A stretch of DNA of 64,000 nucleotides from Desulfobacteraceae bacterium (GTDB taxonomy: Bacteria > Desulfobacterota > Desulfobacteria > Desulfobacterales > SKZT01), in contig JAABTQ010000002.1 of NCBI GenBank assembly GCA_011389745.1, positions 186,001-250,000 of the forward strand. The letters run 5' to 3'. Position 1 is the first letter of the stretch. Each line of letters opens with the position of its first letter. Below are positions 16,697-26,087 of the stretch, piece by piece. The notes under the pieces were generated by a model. It made no database searches and had not been told where the DNA came from. It saw only the letters and a program-made list of their open reading frames with translations. A program made the position numbers and the translations under genes.

Positions 16697-17712
16697 CTTG
16701 TCTCTCCTTATCTAATTTTTTGCAGATTAATACAGTTTCTTTTACCTAAACCTAAACCATCCATCAAACCATCAAAAATTCATAAAAAGGTTTTGACTGA
16801 TATCCACCTCCTTTCGAGTTTTCAGAGCGGGTTAGAGACACAACATTCCGGCCTCCGCCGGAATGACGATACAAAAAGATCGATAATGATTGAAAACTTA
16901 AGACTTTCAAGTTAAAAACTTACTACCCCTTATTATGCAAAGGGGGGTTGTGGAGCATTTTAACCTGTGTAAACCTTGAAAAATATTTTAAATCAATGCA
17001 TTGGATAGGCAAATGGCATTAAATAATTCTGTCACATCCCTTAAAAAAAGTCGAACATCTCCTGAACCGGCAGTCGTTGAATTTTATAAAAGCATAATCC
17101 ACGGATAAGGCAAAAACAATCAGGGAAAAACCTTATTTTGATTGGTTTTATGGAATACTCATTCCTGTAAAAACTTACTTTGGAAAAGTAGGTGATTGTC
17201 GGAGATTTTACCACCGGCGCAAAAATGTAATCATCGTAGTGAATCTGGTGGGTGGCAGCAGATGGGTGTACTTTTAAGGAAAGGTGATCATGTACCCGGC
17301 GCATTGGCTATGCAATTCATTGTATTGTTGATGCACGCTGCGATAGATTCTTATCAGCTATGTTTGTTATGGCATAAAACGATAATACCCGGTAATGGAA
17401 TACAAAAACAAGATATCTTAATCAGCAGAATTCGAAGGAATTTCAAGTATTTGACATTTTCTGAAAAAAATATCTGAAGTTATCAGAAACCAGGAACAAT
17501 AATTAATGAAAATATACTCTCTTTTTGAAACCGGAATACAGTATATAACGTATATTGAAGGGTCAAGGTAAGATCTATAATTTTTTATAAATCATGAGTA
17601 CCCTGATGAAACTCAAGCCATTTACAAGGTTGATTTGTAATCTCAGGTTTATTCCGAATTTTCAAAATTTGAAACAACCCGATGACAGAAAAAAACAAAA
17701 GGAGGAACAAAC
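16697..17712. other. Gene-free kilobase with a half family A repeat
   Basis: I find no convincing gene. At 16845-16907 half a family A palindrome (ATTCCGGCCTCCGCCGGAAT) is followed by GACGATACAAAAAGATCGAT and AACTTAAGACTTTCAAG, matching the flank at 3693-3773 apart from an internal gap of about 20 bases. The overlapping ORFs at 17041 and 17196 lack ribosome sites and recognisable domains. Confidence 0.5.
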
Positions 17713-18164
17713 ATGAAAATAATTATGGTATTATTTGCCTTGGTATCTATGGTTGGTTTTGCTTCCGAAGCACCCGCACAACGGGGGATGGATTGGAAAG
17801 GCGGAGGCGGATGGGGTCCTGATACACATTACCACAGGATGTACAACCCACAAACCATTGAAAACATCACTGGTGACGTTGTTGCGATTGATATGACACA
17901 CCCATGAAGGGCATGGGCTATGGTGTCCATATAATGGTTAAAACAGATCAGGAAACAATTTCTGTTCATTTAGGTCCTTCCTGGTATATTGAAAATCAGG
18001 ACATAAAAATTGAGGTGGGTGATAAAGTAGACGTGAAAGGCTCACGGATCATGTTCGATGATTCGCATAGCATGATCGCTGCGAAAGTGAAAAAAGGAGA
18101 CGAGACCTTAACACTTCGCGATGAAAATGGTTTTCCCGTTTGGAGTGGTTGGAGACGCAGGTAA
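17713..18164 (+). pseudogene. Frameshifted small periplasmic protein
   Basis: Two ORFs overlap by ATGA: 17713-17907 has a signal peptide (ALVSMVGFASEAPAQ), a Gly/Trp-rich linker and NITGDVVAIDMTHP. 17904-18164 continues with MKGMGYGVHIMVKTDQETIS, HLGPSWYIENQDIKIEVGDK and LRDENGFPVWSGWRRR. Joined through one missing base in the CCC run they give one 150-aa secreted beta-rich protein of a type I associate with deltaproteobacteria, usually unnamed. The second half alone lacks a signal. It is either a pseudogene, a sequencing error or a rare coupled pair. AAGGAGG precedes the first ATG. Confidence 0.75.
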
Positions 18165-18321
18165 GGAATTTTGACAGGCTGTGCAATAAAATAAGGGTCT
18201 CATATCGTTAGTATTGTCAAAATTAGAATTGCTGGTTTACTCTATTCTCCTTTGATTTTTGTCTTGGATTGTGTTTTACTGAACTTGATCTTTTTCCTAT
18301 GACCTCTTCGGGAGGATTTCC

Positions 18322-18615
18322 ATGACCGATAGTGAGAATGAAAAATTTGAATACGACAAGGAAAAAGTGGATGAGTTTGCTCTTGCGCTTATGCATCTTT
18401 CCACTTTTGAAGGCGAACTGGGATTGAAAGCATGGAAAAACCTGGATTTAGGCATTTTAACAAGACTTCATGAAAAAGGTTTAATCAGCAATCCCATAAC
18501 CAGTTCCAAGTCTGTAGCTATCAGTAAAGAGGCTTCTGAGCAGGCCGAACAACTTTTCAGAAAGCATTTCGTAATCCAAAAAGAAGAAGAAAAAAAATTA
18601 ATGCCGCCTGACTAA
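18322..18615 (+). CDS. DUF6429-like small protein
   Basis: This 97-aa acidic protein with helices VDEFALALMHLSTFEG, AWKNLDLGILTRLHEKGLIS and SEQAEQLFRKHF fits DUF6429, a short helical winged-helix-like family of unknown role. GGGAGG precedes the ATG. The TatD gene starts one base after its stop, so they are co-transcribed and probably coupled. Confidence 0.75.
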   Translation: MTDSENEKFEYDKEKVDEFALALMHLSTFEGELGLKAWKNLDLGILTRLHEKGLISNPITSSKSVAISKEASEQAEQLFRKHFVIQKEEEKKLMPPD

Positions 18616-18616
18616 C

Positions 18617-19351
18617 ATGAGAAATCTCATCGATGGCCATGCCCATTTAAATGCGATTATCCCCATTGGTCCTGCAATTGAAAGGGCTTGCTCGGTTGGG
18701 GTATCACGGATTATTGCTGTGGGCATGGATTTAGAATCCAACAAAAAAACACTGGAAATTGCCGGAAATTATCCGGGGTGCGTATTTCCAGCCATCGGCT
18801 ATCATCCATGGTCCATCCTGGAAAACGAAATCGAAAATAACCTTGCTTTTATCGAAAAACACATAGACCAGTGTGTTGCGGTGGGCGAAGTCGGTCTCGA
18901 CTATAAGATCAAAGTAAAAAAGGCACTTCAATGGAAAGTATTTTCCCGGGTTTTAAAAATTGCCGGCAAAAATGAAAAACCGGTGATTATCCATACCCGT
19001 TTTTCATACGAAAGGGCACACCGGATGGTGGTGGAAGCCGGCATTAAAAAAGCCGTATTCCACTGGTATAGCGGCCCGGAAAATGTTCTTTTCCGAATTA
19101 TCGAGGATGGTTATTTCGTATCGGCAACCCCTGCCCTTGTCTTTAGTAAAGCCCATCGTGAGGCCATAGCTAAAGCACCTTTGGAAAAAATCCTAATTGA
19201 AACCGACTCACCGGTCAAATATCGGTATAAAACCTCAGAACCCGCTGATTTGCTTGAAACCCTTCAACAGCTTGCTCGACTAAAAGAGATTTCCGAGGAC
19301 AAAGTTGCCCTTATTACCACTGAAAACAGCACACGACTTTACGGAATCTGA
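18617..19351 (+). CDS. TatD-family metal-dependent hydrolase
   Basis: This 244-aa TIM-barrel hydrolase shows all TatD metal ligands: DGHAHLN (HxH), GEVGLDYK (Glu), VIIHTRF (His), VFHWYSG (His) and LIETDSPV (Asp). Family members act as 3'-5' DNA/RNA exonucleases or D-aminoacyl-tRNA deacylase-like enzymes in the cytoplasm. It is a little shorter than E. coli TatD (about 260 aa). It is coupled to the upstream DUF6429 gene. Confidence 0.9.
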   Translation: MRNLIDGHAHLNAIIPIGPAIERACSVGVSRIIAVGMDLESNKKTLEIAGNYPGCVFPAIGYHPWSILENEIENNLAFIEKHIDQCVAVGEVGLDYKIKVKKALQWKVFSRVLKIAGKNEKPVIIHTRFSYERAHRMVVEAGIKKAVFHWYSGPENVLFRIIEDGYFVSATPALVFSKAHREAIAKAPLEKILIETDSPVKYRYKTSEPADLLETLQQLARLKEISEDKVALITTENSTRLYGI

Positions 19352-19483
19352 AAACCGTCATGCTGCTTGACTTTTGTTGGGTGTAACCATAAAGTTATTT
19401 TTAAATGAAAAACAAATCCTGGGCAAGTGTTAGGATTGTTTTATGATTAATACAGTAGGTATAAGGCGTGCAAGGAGTATTCT

Positions 19484-20236
19484 ATGAAATTAAAAAAATT
19501 GCTGGGATCTGCAATTCTGATATTTACACTGGTTTTTTTTAGCAATGTATTTGCGGAAAAACCCGAAGAAAAAACCAAATCTGAGGCATATTTTCCGGAA
19601 CAGACATTCACATTTGACAGGGTTTTAGAGGGAAGCCAGGTTATCCATGATTTTGTCATCAAAAATAAGGGAAATGGGCCTTTAGCAGTTGAAAGGGTTA
19701 AATCCTCCTGAGGTTGCGCGGCGGTCTCTTATACGAGACTCATTCCTCCGGATTCGGAAGGAAAAATTACAATCAAGGTCAACACCACGGGATATGGCGG
19801 AAAATTATTGAAAAAATCGGCAATAGTTGTCACCAATGATCCCAATACCCCTGAATTCGAGCTGACAATGCAGGGAGAGGTCGATGCTTTCGCAACCATT
19901 ACACCGGCTTACCTCAGACTATACGGTAATGCGGGTGAAAAAATTTCCGGTAAAGTGGTCATTTTGCTATCGGAAAAATATCCCTTCAATATCCTGGAGG
20001 CCAAAGCCCAGGACGGACAAAATATCAAATTCATCATTGAAAAGGATTTGAAAGGCAATGAACCGGGTTATACCCTGACCGTCGAAAATCTGATGGAACA
20101 AGAGGGACGATATTACGATACGATTCACCTCAAAACCGACAACAACATCAAACCGTTTATTACCGTCAAAGTTTACGGGAATATATTTGAAAAACCGGAT
20201 GACAAAAAAAAAACAAAACCGATCCAGAATAACTAA
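19484..20236 (+). CDS. DUF1573-family exported protein, probable selenoprotein (Sec at codon 76)
   Basis: The track shows two pieces, 19484-19711 and 19808-20236, but the same frame runs through both with one TGA (19709-19711). Read through, it gives a signal peptide (AILIFTLVFFSNVFA), FTFDRVLEGSQVIHDFVIKN and VKSS-TGA-GCAAVSYTRLIPP. DUF1573 proteins have SCGC at this exact spot, so TGA replaces the first Cys of the CGC motif. Homology continues through GKITIKVNTTGYGG to the end, with 175 further codons. This fits selenocysteine insertion rather than decay. AAGGAG precedes the ATG. The family is periplasmic with an Ig-like fold; the Cys pair may be redox or metal active. Confidence 0.82.
19712..19763 (+). 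promoter_or_regulatory. Candidate bacterial SECIS region after the in-frame TGA
   Basis: Two hairpins follow the TGA. GTCTC-TTATAC-GAGAC (19724-19739) puts the loop 17 bases after TGA, a usual distance, but lacks the favoured G at the loop start. TTCCTCCG-GATT-CGGAAGGAA (19743-19763, one bulged A) has a G-initial loop but sits 39 bases away. Either or both could be the element; neither is textbook. Confidence 0.5.
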
Positions 20237-20837
20237 GGTCGTTGCCTTTGACTGCGATGGAGTCATGTTTGACTCTGCAGAGGCGAACAAGGCTTACTAT
20301 AACCAGGTGTTAACCTATTTCAGCAAGCCTAAACTCACCCAGGAGCAATTTGCTTACACGCACATGCACACGGCAGATGAATCAATGGCTTTTCTGTTTG
20401 AGGATAAAGAATTCCTGGAAAAAGCCCAGGCTTTCAGAAAGCAGATGACTTATATGCCATTTATCCGGCACATGCAAATGGAGCCCCATTTAAAACCGTT
20501 ACTCTCCGGACTTAGGAATCACTATAAAATCGCGATTGCATCCAACCGTACCGACACCATGGACAAAGTCCTGGAAGTCCATGGTTTGGAAAATGACTTT
20601 GATTTTGTAGTGAGTGCCTTGGATGTGCCCCGACCCAAGCCTTACCCGGATCAGCTATTTAAAATCATGGATTATTTTAAAGTTGCCCCTGAAGAAATTA
20701 TTTATGTGGGAGACTCGGAAGTGGATGAAAAGGCGGCAGCCGCTGCCGGTGTTCCCCTGGTTGCTTACGACAATCCCGGACTTTCGGCTGAAATTCATAT
20801 CAAGTCCTTAAAAGAATTGGAAAATATTCTTCTATGA
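20199..20837 (+). CDS. HAD-superfamily phosphatase (phosphoglycolate phosphatase-like)
   Basis: All HAD motifs are present: FDCDGVMFDS (motif I nucleophile Asp and acid Asp), IAIASNRTD (II), RPKPYP (III Lys) and YVGDSEVDEKAA (IV), with a helical cap in between typical of subclass IA. It is a cytoplasmic Mg2+-dependent phosphatase for a small phosphometabolite. The track start TTG 20187 is unlikely; ATG 20199 (MTKKKQNRS) overlaps the DUF1573 3' end by 38 bases, so they share an operon. It overlaps the convergent AarF gene by six bases. Confidence 0.88.
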   Translation: MTKKKQNRSRITKVVAFDCDGVMFDSAEANKAYYNQVLTYFSKPKLTQEQFAYTHMHTADESMAFLFEDKEFLEKAQAFRKQMTYMPFIRHMQMEPHLKPLLSGLRNHYKIAIASNRTDTMDKVLEVHGLENDFDFVVSALDVPRPKPYPDQLFKIMDYFKVAPEEIIYVGDSEVDEKAAAAAGVPLVAYDNPGLSAEIHIKSLKELENILL

Positions 20838-22625
20838 CCAGTTCTTTTTTATACCCACCAAAAAAGCAAGTAAAGCGCATCCAAGAAGAGCCCAACCCAA
20901 TTCTGATTCCGGTTTATGCATATGGTAAAGGATTCCGGCTATAAGAAACCCTGAGGACATGACCATCCAACCGAGCCACCGAATCGACTTTTCCAGTTGA
21001 TGAATTTGTTTTTTTGTATCTGATGAAAATGAGTTTCGGACGGACATTTTCCCCTGACGAGCCAGGGTAAGCACCCGATCAAGCCGGCCTGGTAAATCCA
21101 ATACATGATAGACAATGGTCTCAACCTCCTGTTGCCAGCCCATCCACCCCTGATTCAGCTTGGCTTTTGCAAAGCGTTCGGCATAAGGAATAGTTTTTGT
21201 CCAGGGGTCAAAATCAGGATCCAGATGTGTGGCCAGCCCTGACAGAATTCCAACTGCTCGCATGACAAAAAGCATGTCCGCCTGAAACTGAAAGGGGGCA
21301 TCATAGATAACATCGCGATATTCTTTTAAAAAAAACTTCGCTTCCGAAACAGCCAGATTTCGGAACTGTCCGACCCGGACACCCCAAAGGCGATCAAACA
21401 AGGCCTCGTGCGCTTCTTCGATTCGATCGACTTTCTCATGGGCAGACAAGGCCCCGGCATTGATATAAGCCTGAACCATTTTATGGGCATCTTTGGTACC
21501 CAGTCCGATCACATAATCCCGGAGAGCTGTTCTGAGCCTTTCCGGTATAGTGACAGCCATGCCAAAGTCTACAAACACAATTTGAAAAGGCCTTCCGGAT
21601 TGGTAAGACACCGGATCATCGGGTGTAAATTCAACCACCCCTGCTTTGGATTCTTCAATTGTAGGCAACGGTTTTACAAAAAGGTTTCCCGGATGGGGAT
21701 CCACATGGACAAAAAAGGTTTCAAAGACCTGCTCCATATAAATCCGGTAAAGTTTATCAGCAACCTGAACACCGGATATGCCCGATTTTTCAATGGCTTC
21801 AAGATCGTCTATCTTGAAAAAATCAACCTTTTCCATGGTCAATGTATGGGGACTGCAAAAATCCCAGAAAATTTTCGGTATATACACATGGGGATTTTTT
21901 GAAAAAGTTTCATTCAACTGCTCCGCATTTTTTCCTTCGGCCACAAGATCCAGTTCTTTTCGGGTGACGGTGGTAAATTCATCAATGAGCCAGTCAAGAT
22001 CCACTCGTTCCCGAACTTTTTTGTATAATTTAAGCCATCCAACAGCTTTGCGGATAGCCGCAAGATCTGTTTCCACCAGAATATGAATTTGGGGCCGAAG
22101 CACTTTTGCAACCGCAGGGTTCCCCGAAGGAAGCACCACCTGATGGACCTGTGCCAGGGATGCAGCTCCGAGTGGTTCATGCTTAAAATCAGCGAAAATC
22201 TCGGACACAGGACGGCAGAAATCTGTTTCGATTTGTTTTATGATGATATCTGTAGGTGCTGCCGGAACATTGTCCTGGAGTCCTGACAATTCGAAAGTAA
22301 CTTCGGGTGGAAGAATATCAACTCGAATACTTAAAAATTGTCCCAACTTGATTAATACGCCTCCCATCTCAACGGCAAGCTTGCGATAGTCACGAGCGAG
22401 TTTTTGCCATCGCGCAAGCGGTGCCGTACGAAAAATTCTAAGAACCGGATAGGCAAAAAGAATATCCCAGAACAATAGATGAAGAAGTACTCTGAAAAAA
22501 AAGCGTCTCACCTTATGGTATCGCTTCTGGTCAATAGCAAATGCATGGTGAGTTGCAATTCCGTCGGCTTCAGTCCTCCGACAGTCCGGTCTGTTTTTTT
22601 GTGGTTCAGGGTCTGCAGGAGGCAT
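20832..22625 (-). CDS. AarF/ABC1/UbiB-family atypical kinase
   Basis: This 597-aa protein has the UbiB hallmarks: GGVLIKLGQFLSIRVDILPP (KxGQ motif), EPLGAASLAQVHQVVLPSG (Ala-rich nucleotide loop), AVAKVLRP (Lys), VDPHPGNLFVKPLP (catalytic region) and IVFVDFGMAVTIPE (DFG). The C-terminus ends with two hydrophobic helices (MVMSSGFLIAGILYH; GWALLGCALLAFLVGI), as in membrane-anchored family members. The family supports quinone and isoprenoid-lipid metabolism with ATPase-like activity. No quinone genes are nearby. It converges with the HAD gene. Confidence 0.92.
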   Translation of the reverse strand: MPPADPEPQKNRPDCRRTEADGIATHHAFAIDQKRYHKVRRFFFRVLLHLLFWDILFAYPVLRIFRTAPLARWQKLARDYRKLAVEMGGVLIKLGQFLSIRVDILPPEVTFELSGLQDNVPAAPTDIIIKQIETDFCRPVSEIFADFKHEPLGAASLAQVHQVVLPSGNPAVAKVLRPQIHILVETDLAAIRKAVGWLKLYKKVRERVDLDWLIDEFTTVTRKELDLVAEGKNAEQLNETFSKNPHVYIPKIFWDFCSPHTLTMEKVDFFKIDDLEAIEKSGISGVQVADKLYRIYMEQVFETFFVHVDPHPGNLFVKPLPTIEESKAGVVEFTPDDPVSYQSGRPFQIVFVDFGMAVTIPERLRTALRDYVIGLGTKDAHKMVQAYINAGALSAHEKVDRIEEAHEALFDRLWGVRVGQFRNLAVSEAKFFLKEYRDVIYDAPFQFQADMLFVMRAVGILSGLATHLDPDFDPWTKTIPYAERFAKAKLNQGWMGWQQEVETIVYHVLDLPGRLDRVLTLARQGKMSVRNSFSSDTKKQIHQLEKSIRWLGWMVMSSGFLIAGILYHMHKPESELGWALLGCALLAFLVGIKKNWS

Positions 22626-22812
22626 GAAAAGATTCCTTTAATTGGGGTGGTAATCAACAACTGTGAACATATTATTAAATAAGGCTATGCAAATTGTCAA
22701 ATATATGCATAAAAAATTGACAAAATCATTTGACATGGCCAGGGGAGGTTAATTATTTTAACAGACAGATATCGTTCAGATAATCATTAGTTTTAAAGGG
22801 CGCGATTTGTTG

Positions 22813-23487
22813 ATGGACACAATTTTAATTGTTGATCACAATAAAGATGTTTTAGATACCTTTACGGAAGGTCTCGAAATATATAAAAGTCAGTTTGAGG
22901 TTATAACAGCCTCAAACGGGTCGGAAGCTATAAACATTCTTAATGAGCATACTATTTCACTGGTTGTAACCGAATTAATGATGCCTGAGATCGGGGGCCT
23001 TCAACTTATTGCTTACATGACCAAAAACTTTCAGGCTATCCCGTGTGTTGTAATGGTTAGACCCGGGACTATAAAAACAGGCAGCACTTCGATTTGGGAA
23101 AGTGTATTGCGTTGCATTGAAAAGCCATTCAAAATTAAAGAGATCGCCGCGTTGATTATCGATGGCCTGGATTTGCTGGACGAAGGTGGAACACGCAACG
23201 GCATTGCCCTGAGCAGCTTTTTGCCTCTGATTGAAATGGAGCAAATGAGCTGCCTGGTAAAAGTCAGGTCTGCAACAAATGATAGTGGCTTGCTGTATTT
23301 TGAAAAAGGGATTATTTGGAATGTTTCCTATAGAGAATTAGAGCCAAACGAGGCCGTGATTGAAATGCTCACCTGGGATAAGGTGGAAATAAGTTTTATG
23401 GCGATGCCCGGGAAAAAATACGAGCAGCGCATATTTTCCGACCTGAAAGCCCTGATTGCAGAAGCCGGCAAAGGTCGGAAAAGTTAA
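22813..23487 (+). CDS. Pseudo-receiver plus PATAN (DUF4388) domain protein
   Basis: Residues 1-115 form a receiver fold, but VVTELMMPEIGG has Glu where the phosphoacceptor Asp should be, and ILIVDHNKD keeps only one acid of the usual pair. The Lys in CIEKPFK remains. A constitutive, phosphomimic-like state is plausible. The rest, LSSFLPLIEMEQMSCLVKVR through GLLYFEKGIIWNVSYRELEP, is a PATAN/DUF4388 domain typical of deltaproteobacterial signalling proteins. Start is ATG 22813 (track starts at TTG 22807). The hydrolase gene begins three bases after the stop, so they are co-transcribed. Confidence 0.85.
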   Translation: MDTILIVDHNKDVLDTFTEGLEIYKSQFEVITASNGSEAINILNEHTISLVVTELMMPEIGGLQLIAYMTKNFQAIPCVVMVRPGTIKTGSTSIWESVLRCIEKPFKIKEIAALIIDGLDLLDEGGTRNGIALSSFLPLIEMEQMSCLVKVRSATNDSGLLYFEKGIIWNVSYRELEPNEAVIEMLTWDKVEISFMAMPGKKYEQRIFSDLKALIAEAGKGRKS

Positions 23488-23490
23488 ATA

Positions 23491-24312
23491 ATGCTTAAAA
23501 TACTCACATGGGTTTTAATTTTTTACTTTTCATACTGTGGTTTTCTGTTTGCATTTCAGCGTCAGATCCTGTTCCCGAGACATCACACAATTCCAATGCC
23601 TCAGGTGGCTGAAAAAATTCCAGGACTTGAAAAAATCTGGTTGGAGTTGAGTTTCGGAAAAGTTGAATCGTGGTTTTTACCTCCGGTCTGCGCTGAAACA
23701 AAATGTCCGGTCTTAATTTTTGCTCATGGAAATGCCGAGTTGATTGAGCATTGGCCGGAATTTTTTCTGCCCTTGACCCGCTCCGGAATCGGGGTTTATC
23801 TTGTGGAGTATCCGGGTTATGGTCGTTCTCAGGGACTGCCTTCCCAGAAGACCATCCTTGAAACTTTTATGGCAGCCTACGATCATATAATTGATCGTCC
23901 TGATGTTGATTCCAACGGCGTGGTTTTTTTCGGAAGAAGTATCGGCGGTGGCGCTGTATGTGCCCTGGCCGAAAAACGAAAACCAGCGGCGATTATTCTG
24001 ATGTCAACTTTTACCAGTGTTTCCAGGATGGCCCGGAAATTCGGAGTTCCGGGAATTTTCATACGAGATCCTTTTGATAATTTAAGAACCATGGAATCAT
24101 TTGATGGACCTTTGCTGGTGATTCATGGAAAACATGATGAAATTATTCCTTATTCCCACGGTATAAAACTCTCCAAAGCAGCATCCCGGGGAAAACTGAT
24201 TACATACGAGTGTGGCCATAATGATTGCCCTCCCGACAGGGATGTCTTTTATGAGGATTTCATAACATTTTTGATAAAATCAGGGGTGCACAATGGGAAA
24301 AATTTCAAGTGA
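23491..24312 (+). CDS. Membrane-anchored alpha/beta hydrolase (BEM46/ABHD-like)
   Basis: An N-terminal hydrophobic helix (ILTWVLIFYFSYCGFLFAF) anchors an alpha/beta hydrolase facing the periplasm. VLIFAHGNAELIEHW gives the oxyanion HGN, VVFFGRSIGGGAVCALA the nucleophile Ser, LLVIHGKHDEIIPYSHG the Asp, and YECGHNDCP the His. Similar proteins (ABHD12/13, YqkD, BEM46) act on lipids or peptides; the substrate is unknown. It follows the pseudo-receiver gene by three bases. Confidence 0.9.
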   Translation: MLKILTWVLIFYFSYCGFLFAFQRQILFPRHHTIPMPQVAEKIPGLEKIWLELSFGKVESWFLPPVCAETKCPVLIFAHGNAELIEHWPEFFLPLTRSGIGVYLVEYPGYGRSQGLPSQKTILETFMAAYDHIIDRPDVDSNGVVFFGRSIGGGAVCALAEKRKPAAIILMSTFTSVSRMARKFGVPGIFIRDPFDNLRTMESFDGPLLVIHGKHDEIIPYSHGIKLSKAASRGKLITYECGHNDCPPDRDVFYEDFITFLIKSGVHNGKNFK

Positions 24313-24548
24313 CCACTTGTTTATGATGTGAGAAACAACTATGGAATATCCCTCGCCTTATCCCGTCCAAAATTGAAAAACAAACATTAGAATGGAGAGA
24401 CCTTTTTAAATACAATCTAATTGAAATGTTATCATTTTGTAATTATTGTAAAAGATGATAATCTTAGATGGATTATTTGGCAAAGTTCTGAACGAAATTA
24501 TCGGGTATTTCTACACACGGTAACCGACTGCGAAAGGAACTGTTAATC

Positions 24549-26024
24549 ATGGTGACAGATGCCAATAAATCAAGTTTCTCCGAAAAGAAATACCAGAGAT
24601 GGATATTCAGCATTTTTACAGTCTTTATCACGGGAATTTTAACTCTGATTTTATTTGGCTGCGCCGGTCCATCTGAGAAACGTGCAGAGCAGGAATCATT
24701 CGAGCAATGGTTACAAAAAGACAATGAGTTGTATTCCGGACGGAACATTAATCTGCAAAAGGCGGTCCAGCCACGCCAACATAACGAACCGGCCCCTCTC
24801 TTTTCCGAAGATGCGACTTTTGATGACTATGTGCGATATGCGGTGCGGCACAATCCGGGTTTGGAAGCTGCTTTCTATCGATGGCGGGCCGCTCTGGAAC
24901 GTGTGCCCCAGGTGAAGACACTACCTGATCCTCAGGCATCATTCGGAATCGTGATCGATCAGGTGGATGGAAGTTCGGAATACATGGGAGAGCGTTACTC
25001 GATTTCACAAATGTTTCCCTGGTTTGGCAGGCTAAAACTCCGTGGTGATGTTGCCCTGGAAGAAGCGCATGCCGAAGCAAGGCAATTTGAGGCTGCTCGA
25101 TTGGAGCTGATTGACCAGGTCAGCCGGACATATTTCGAATATGCTTACCTTCATCAAGCCATCGCGATTGCGCGTGAGAACCTGGACCTGCTCATCCGCA
25201 TGGAATCAGTCGCCAGAGCCATGTATCGTGCGGGAGGTGCGAGCCTTTCCGATGTTAATCGTGCCCAGGTCGAAATCGGCCGTGTTGAAGATCAGGTTCG
25301 TTCCCTCGAGGATATACTCGGGGTGGCGACTTCCGAACTGAATACGGCACTAGGCAGGCCCGCACATGCCTACCTTCCGCCTGTGCCCGCTGGTTCATCG
25401 GCTAAAACGGTCACCGATTTGCCCGACTATTCCGACGAACAGTGGATAACTTTAGCCAAAGAGAGTAATCCCGAACTTGCCGCCGCCCGGCATGATGCGG
25501 CAAGACAGGGTCATGCGATTGAACTGGCGCGGAAAGACTATTTTCCGGACTTCACGTTTGGAGCCGAGTATGCCCGTGACGGCAGCGCACGCATGGCGAT
25601 GATGGATGGTGGTGGTTCGGACATGCTCGCACTGACGGTATCGATCAACCTTCCGATCCGGCGGGAAAAGTACGAGGCGGGTACCCGTGAAATGACAGCA
25701 CGCTTTGGCGAGGCGACCCGACAGATACGGAGTCGGGAGGACAAATTGGAAGCCGAACTCAAACGGGCACTCTTCAACTACCGGGACAGCCGTCGTAAGG
25801 TCGAACTGTATGGCGGCACCTTATTGCCCAAAGCCGGTGAATCATTGAGGATCACAGAAGCGGCATACCGCGCGGGCGATAACGGATTTATCGACCTGAT
25901 TGATGCGCAACGTGTTCTGCTCGAGTTCGCACTGGCTCACCAACGCGCGGCCGCCGACGGCGCCCAGGCGTTCACACGAGTTCAGACCCTGGTTGGTCAT
26001 GAGACGGGTTTTGTGAACCAATGA
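24549..26024 (+). CDS. TolC-family outer-membrane efflux lipoprotein (CusC-like)
   Basis: The signal peptide ends in a lipobox, LILFGCAGPSEK, so this is a lipid-anchored outer-membrane factor. Two TolC repeats are seen: FDDYVRYAVRHNPGLEAAFY ... AYLHQAIAIARENLDLLIRM and WITLAKESNPELAAARHDAA ... YRAGDNGFIDLIDAQRVLLE. The protein should form the trimeric outer-membrane channel of the tripartite metal pump encoded by the next two genes. AAAGGAA precedes the ATG. The operon's GC-rich codon use differs from its flanks, hinting at later acquisition. Confidence 0.93.
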   Translation: MVTDANKSSFSEKKYQRWIFSIFTVFITGILTLILFGCAGPSEKRAEQESFEQWLQKDNELYSGRNINLQKAVQPRQHNEPAPLFSEDATFDDYVRYAVRHNPGLEAAFYRWRAALERVPQVKTLPDPQASFGIVIDQVDGSSEYMGERYSISQMFPWFGRLKLRGDVALEEAHAEARQFEAARLELIDQVSRTYFEYAYLHQAIAIARENLDLLIRMESVARAMYRAGGASLSDVNRAQVEIGRVEDQVRSLEDILGVATSELNTALGRPAHAYLPPVPAGSSAKTVTDLPDYSDEQWITLAKESNPELAAARHDAARQGHAIELARKDYFPDFTFGAEYARDGSARMAMMDGGGSDMLALTVSINLPIRREKYEAGTREMTARFGEATRQIRSREDKLEAELKRALFNYRDSRRKVELYGGTLLPKAGESLRITEAAYRAGDNGFIDLIDAQRVLLEFALAHQRAAADGAQAFTRVQTLVGHETGFVNQ

Positions 26025-26087
26025 TGACTTTCGGACCTTGAAAACCGAATTTGTAAGATTTCAACTATTCAATGGAAGGATAGAACC

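Noticed and set aside
17041-17477. Opposing ORFs of 87 and 93 aa
   Set aside because: No ribosome sites, no recognisable family, overlapping on opposite strands.
17713-18164. TGA at 17905 as a selenocysteine codon
   Set aside because: Homology continues in another frame (from ATG 17904), not through the TGA, so this is a frameshift or coupling, unlike the DUF1573 case.
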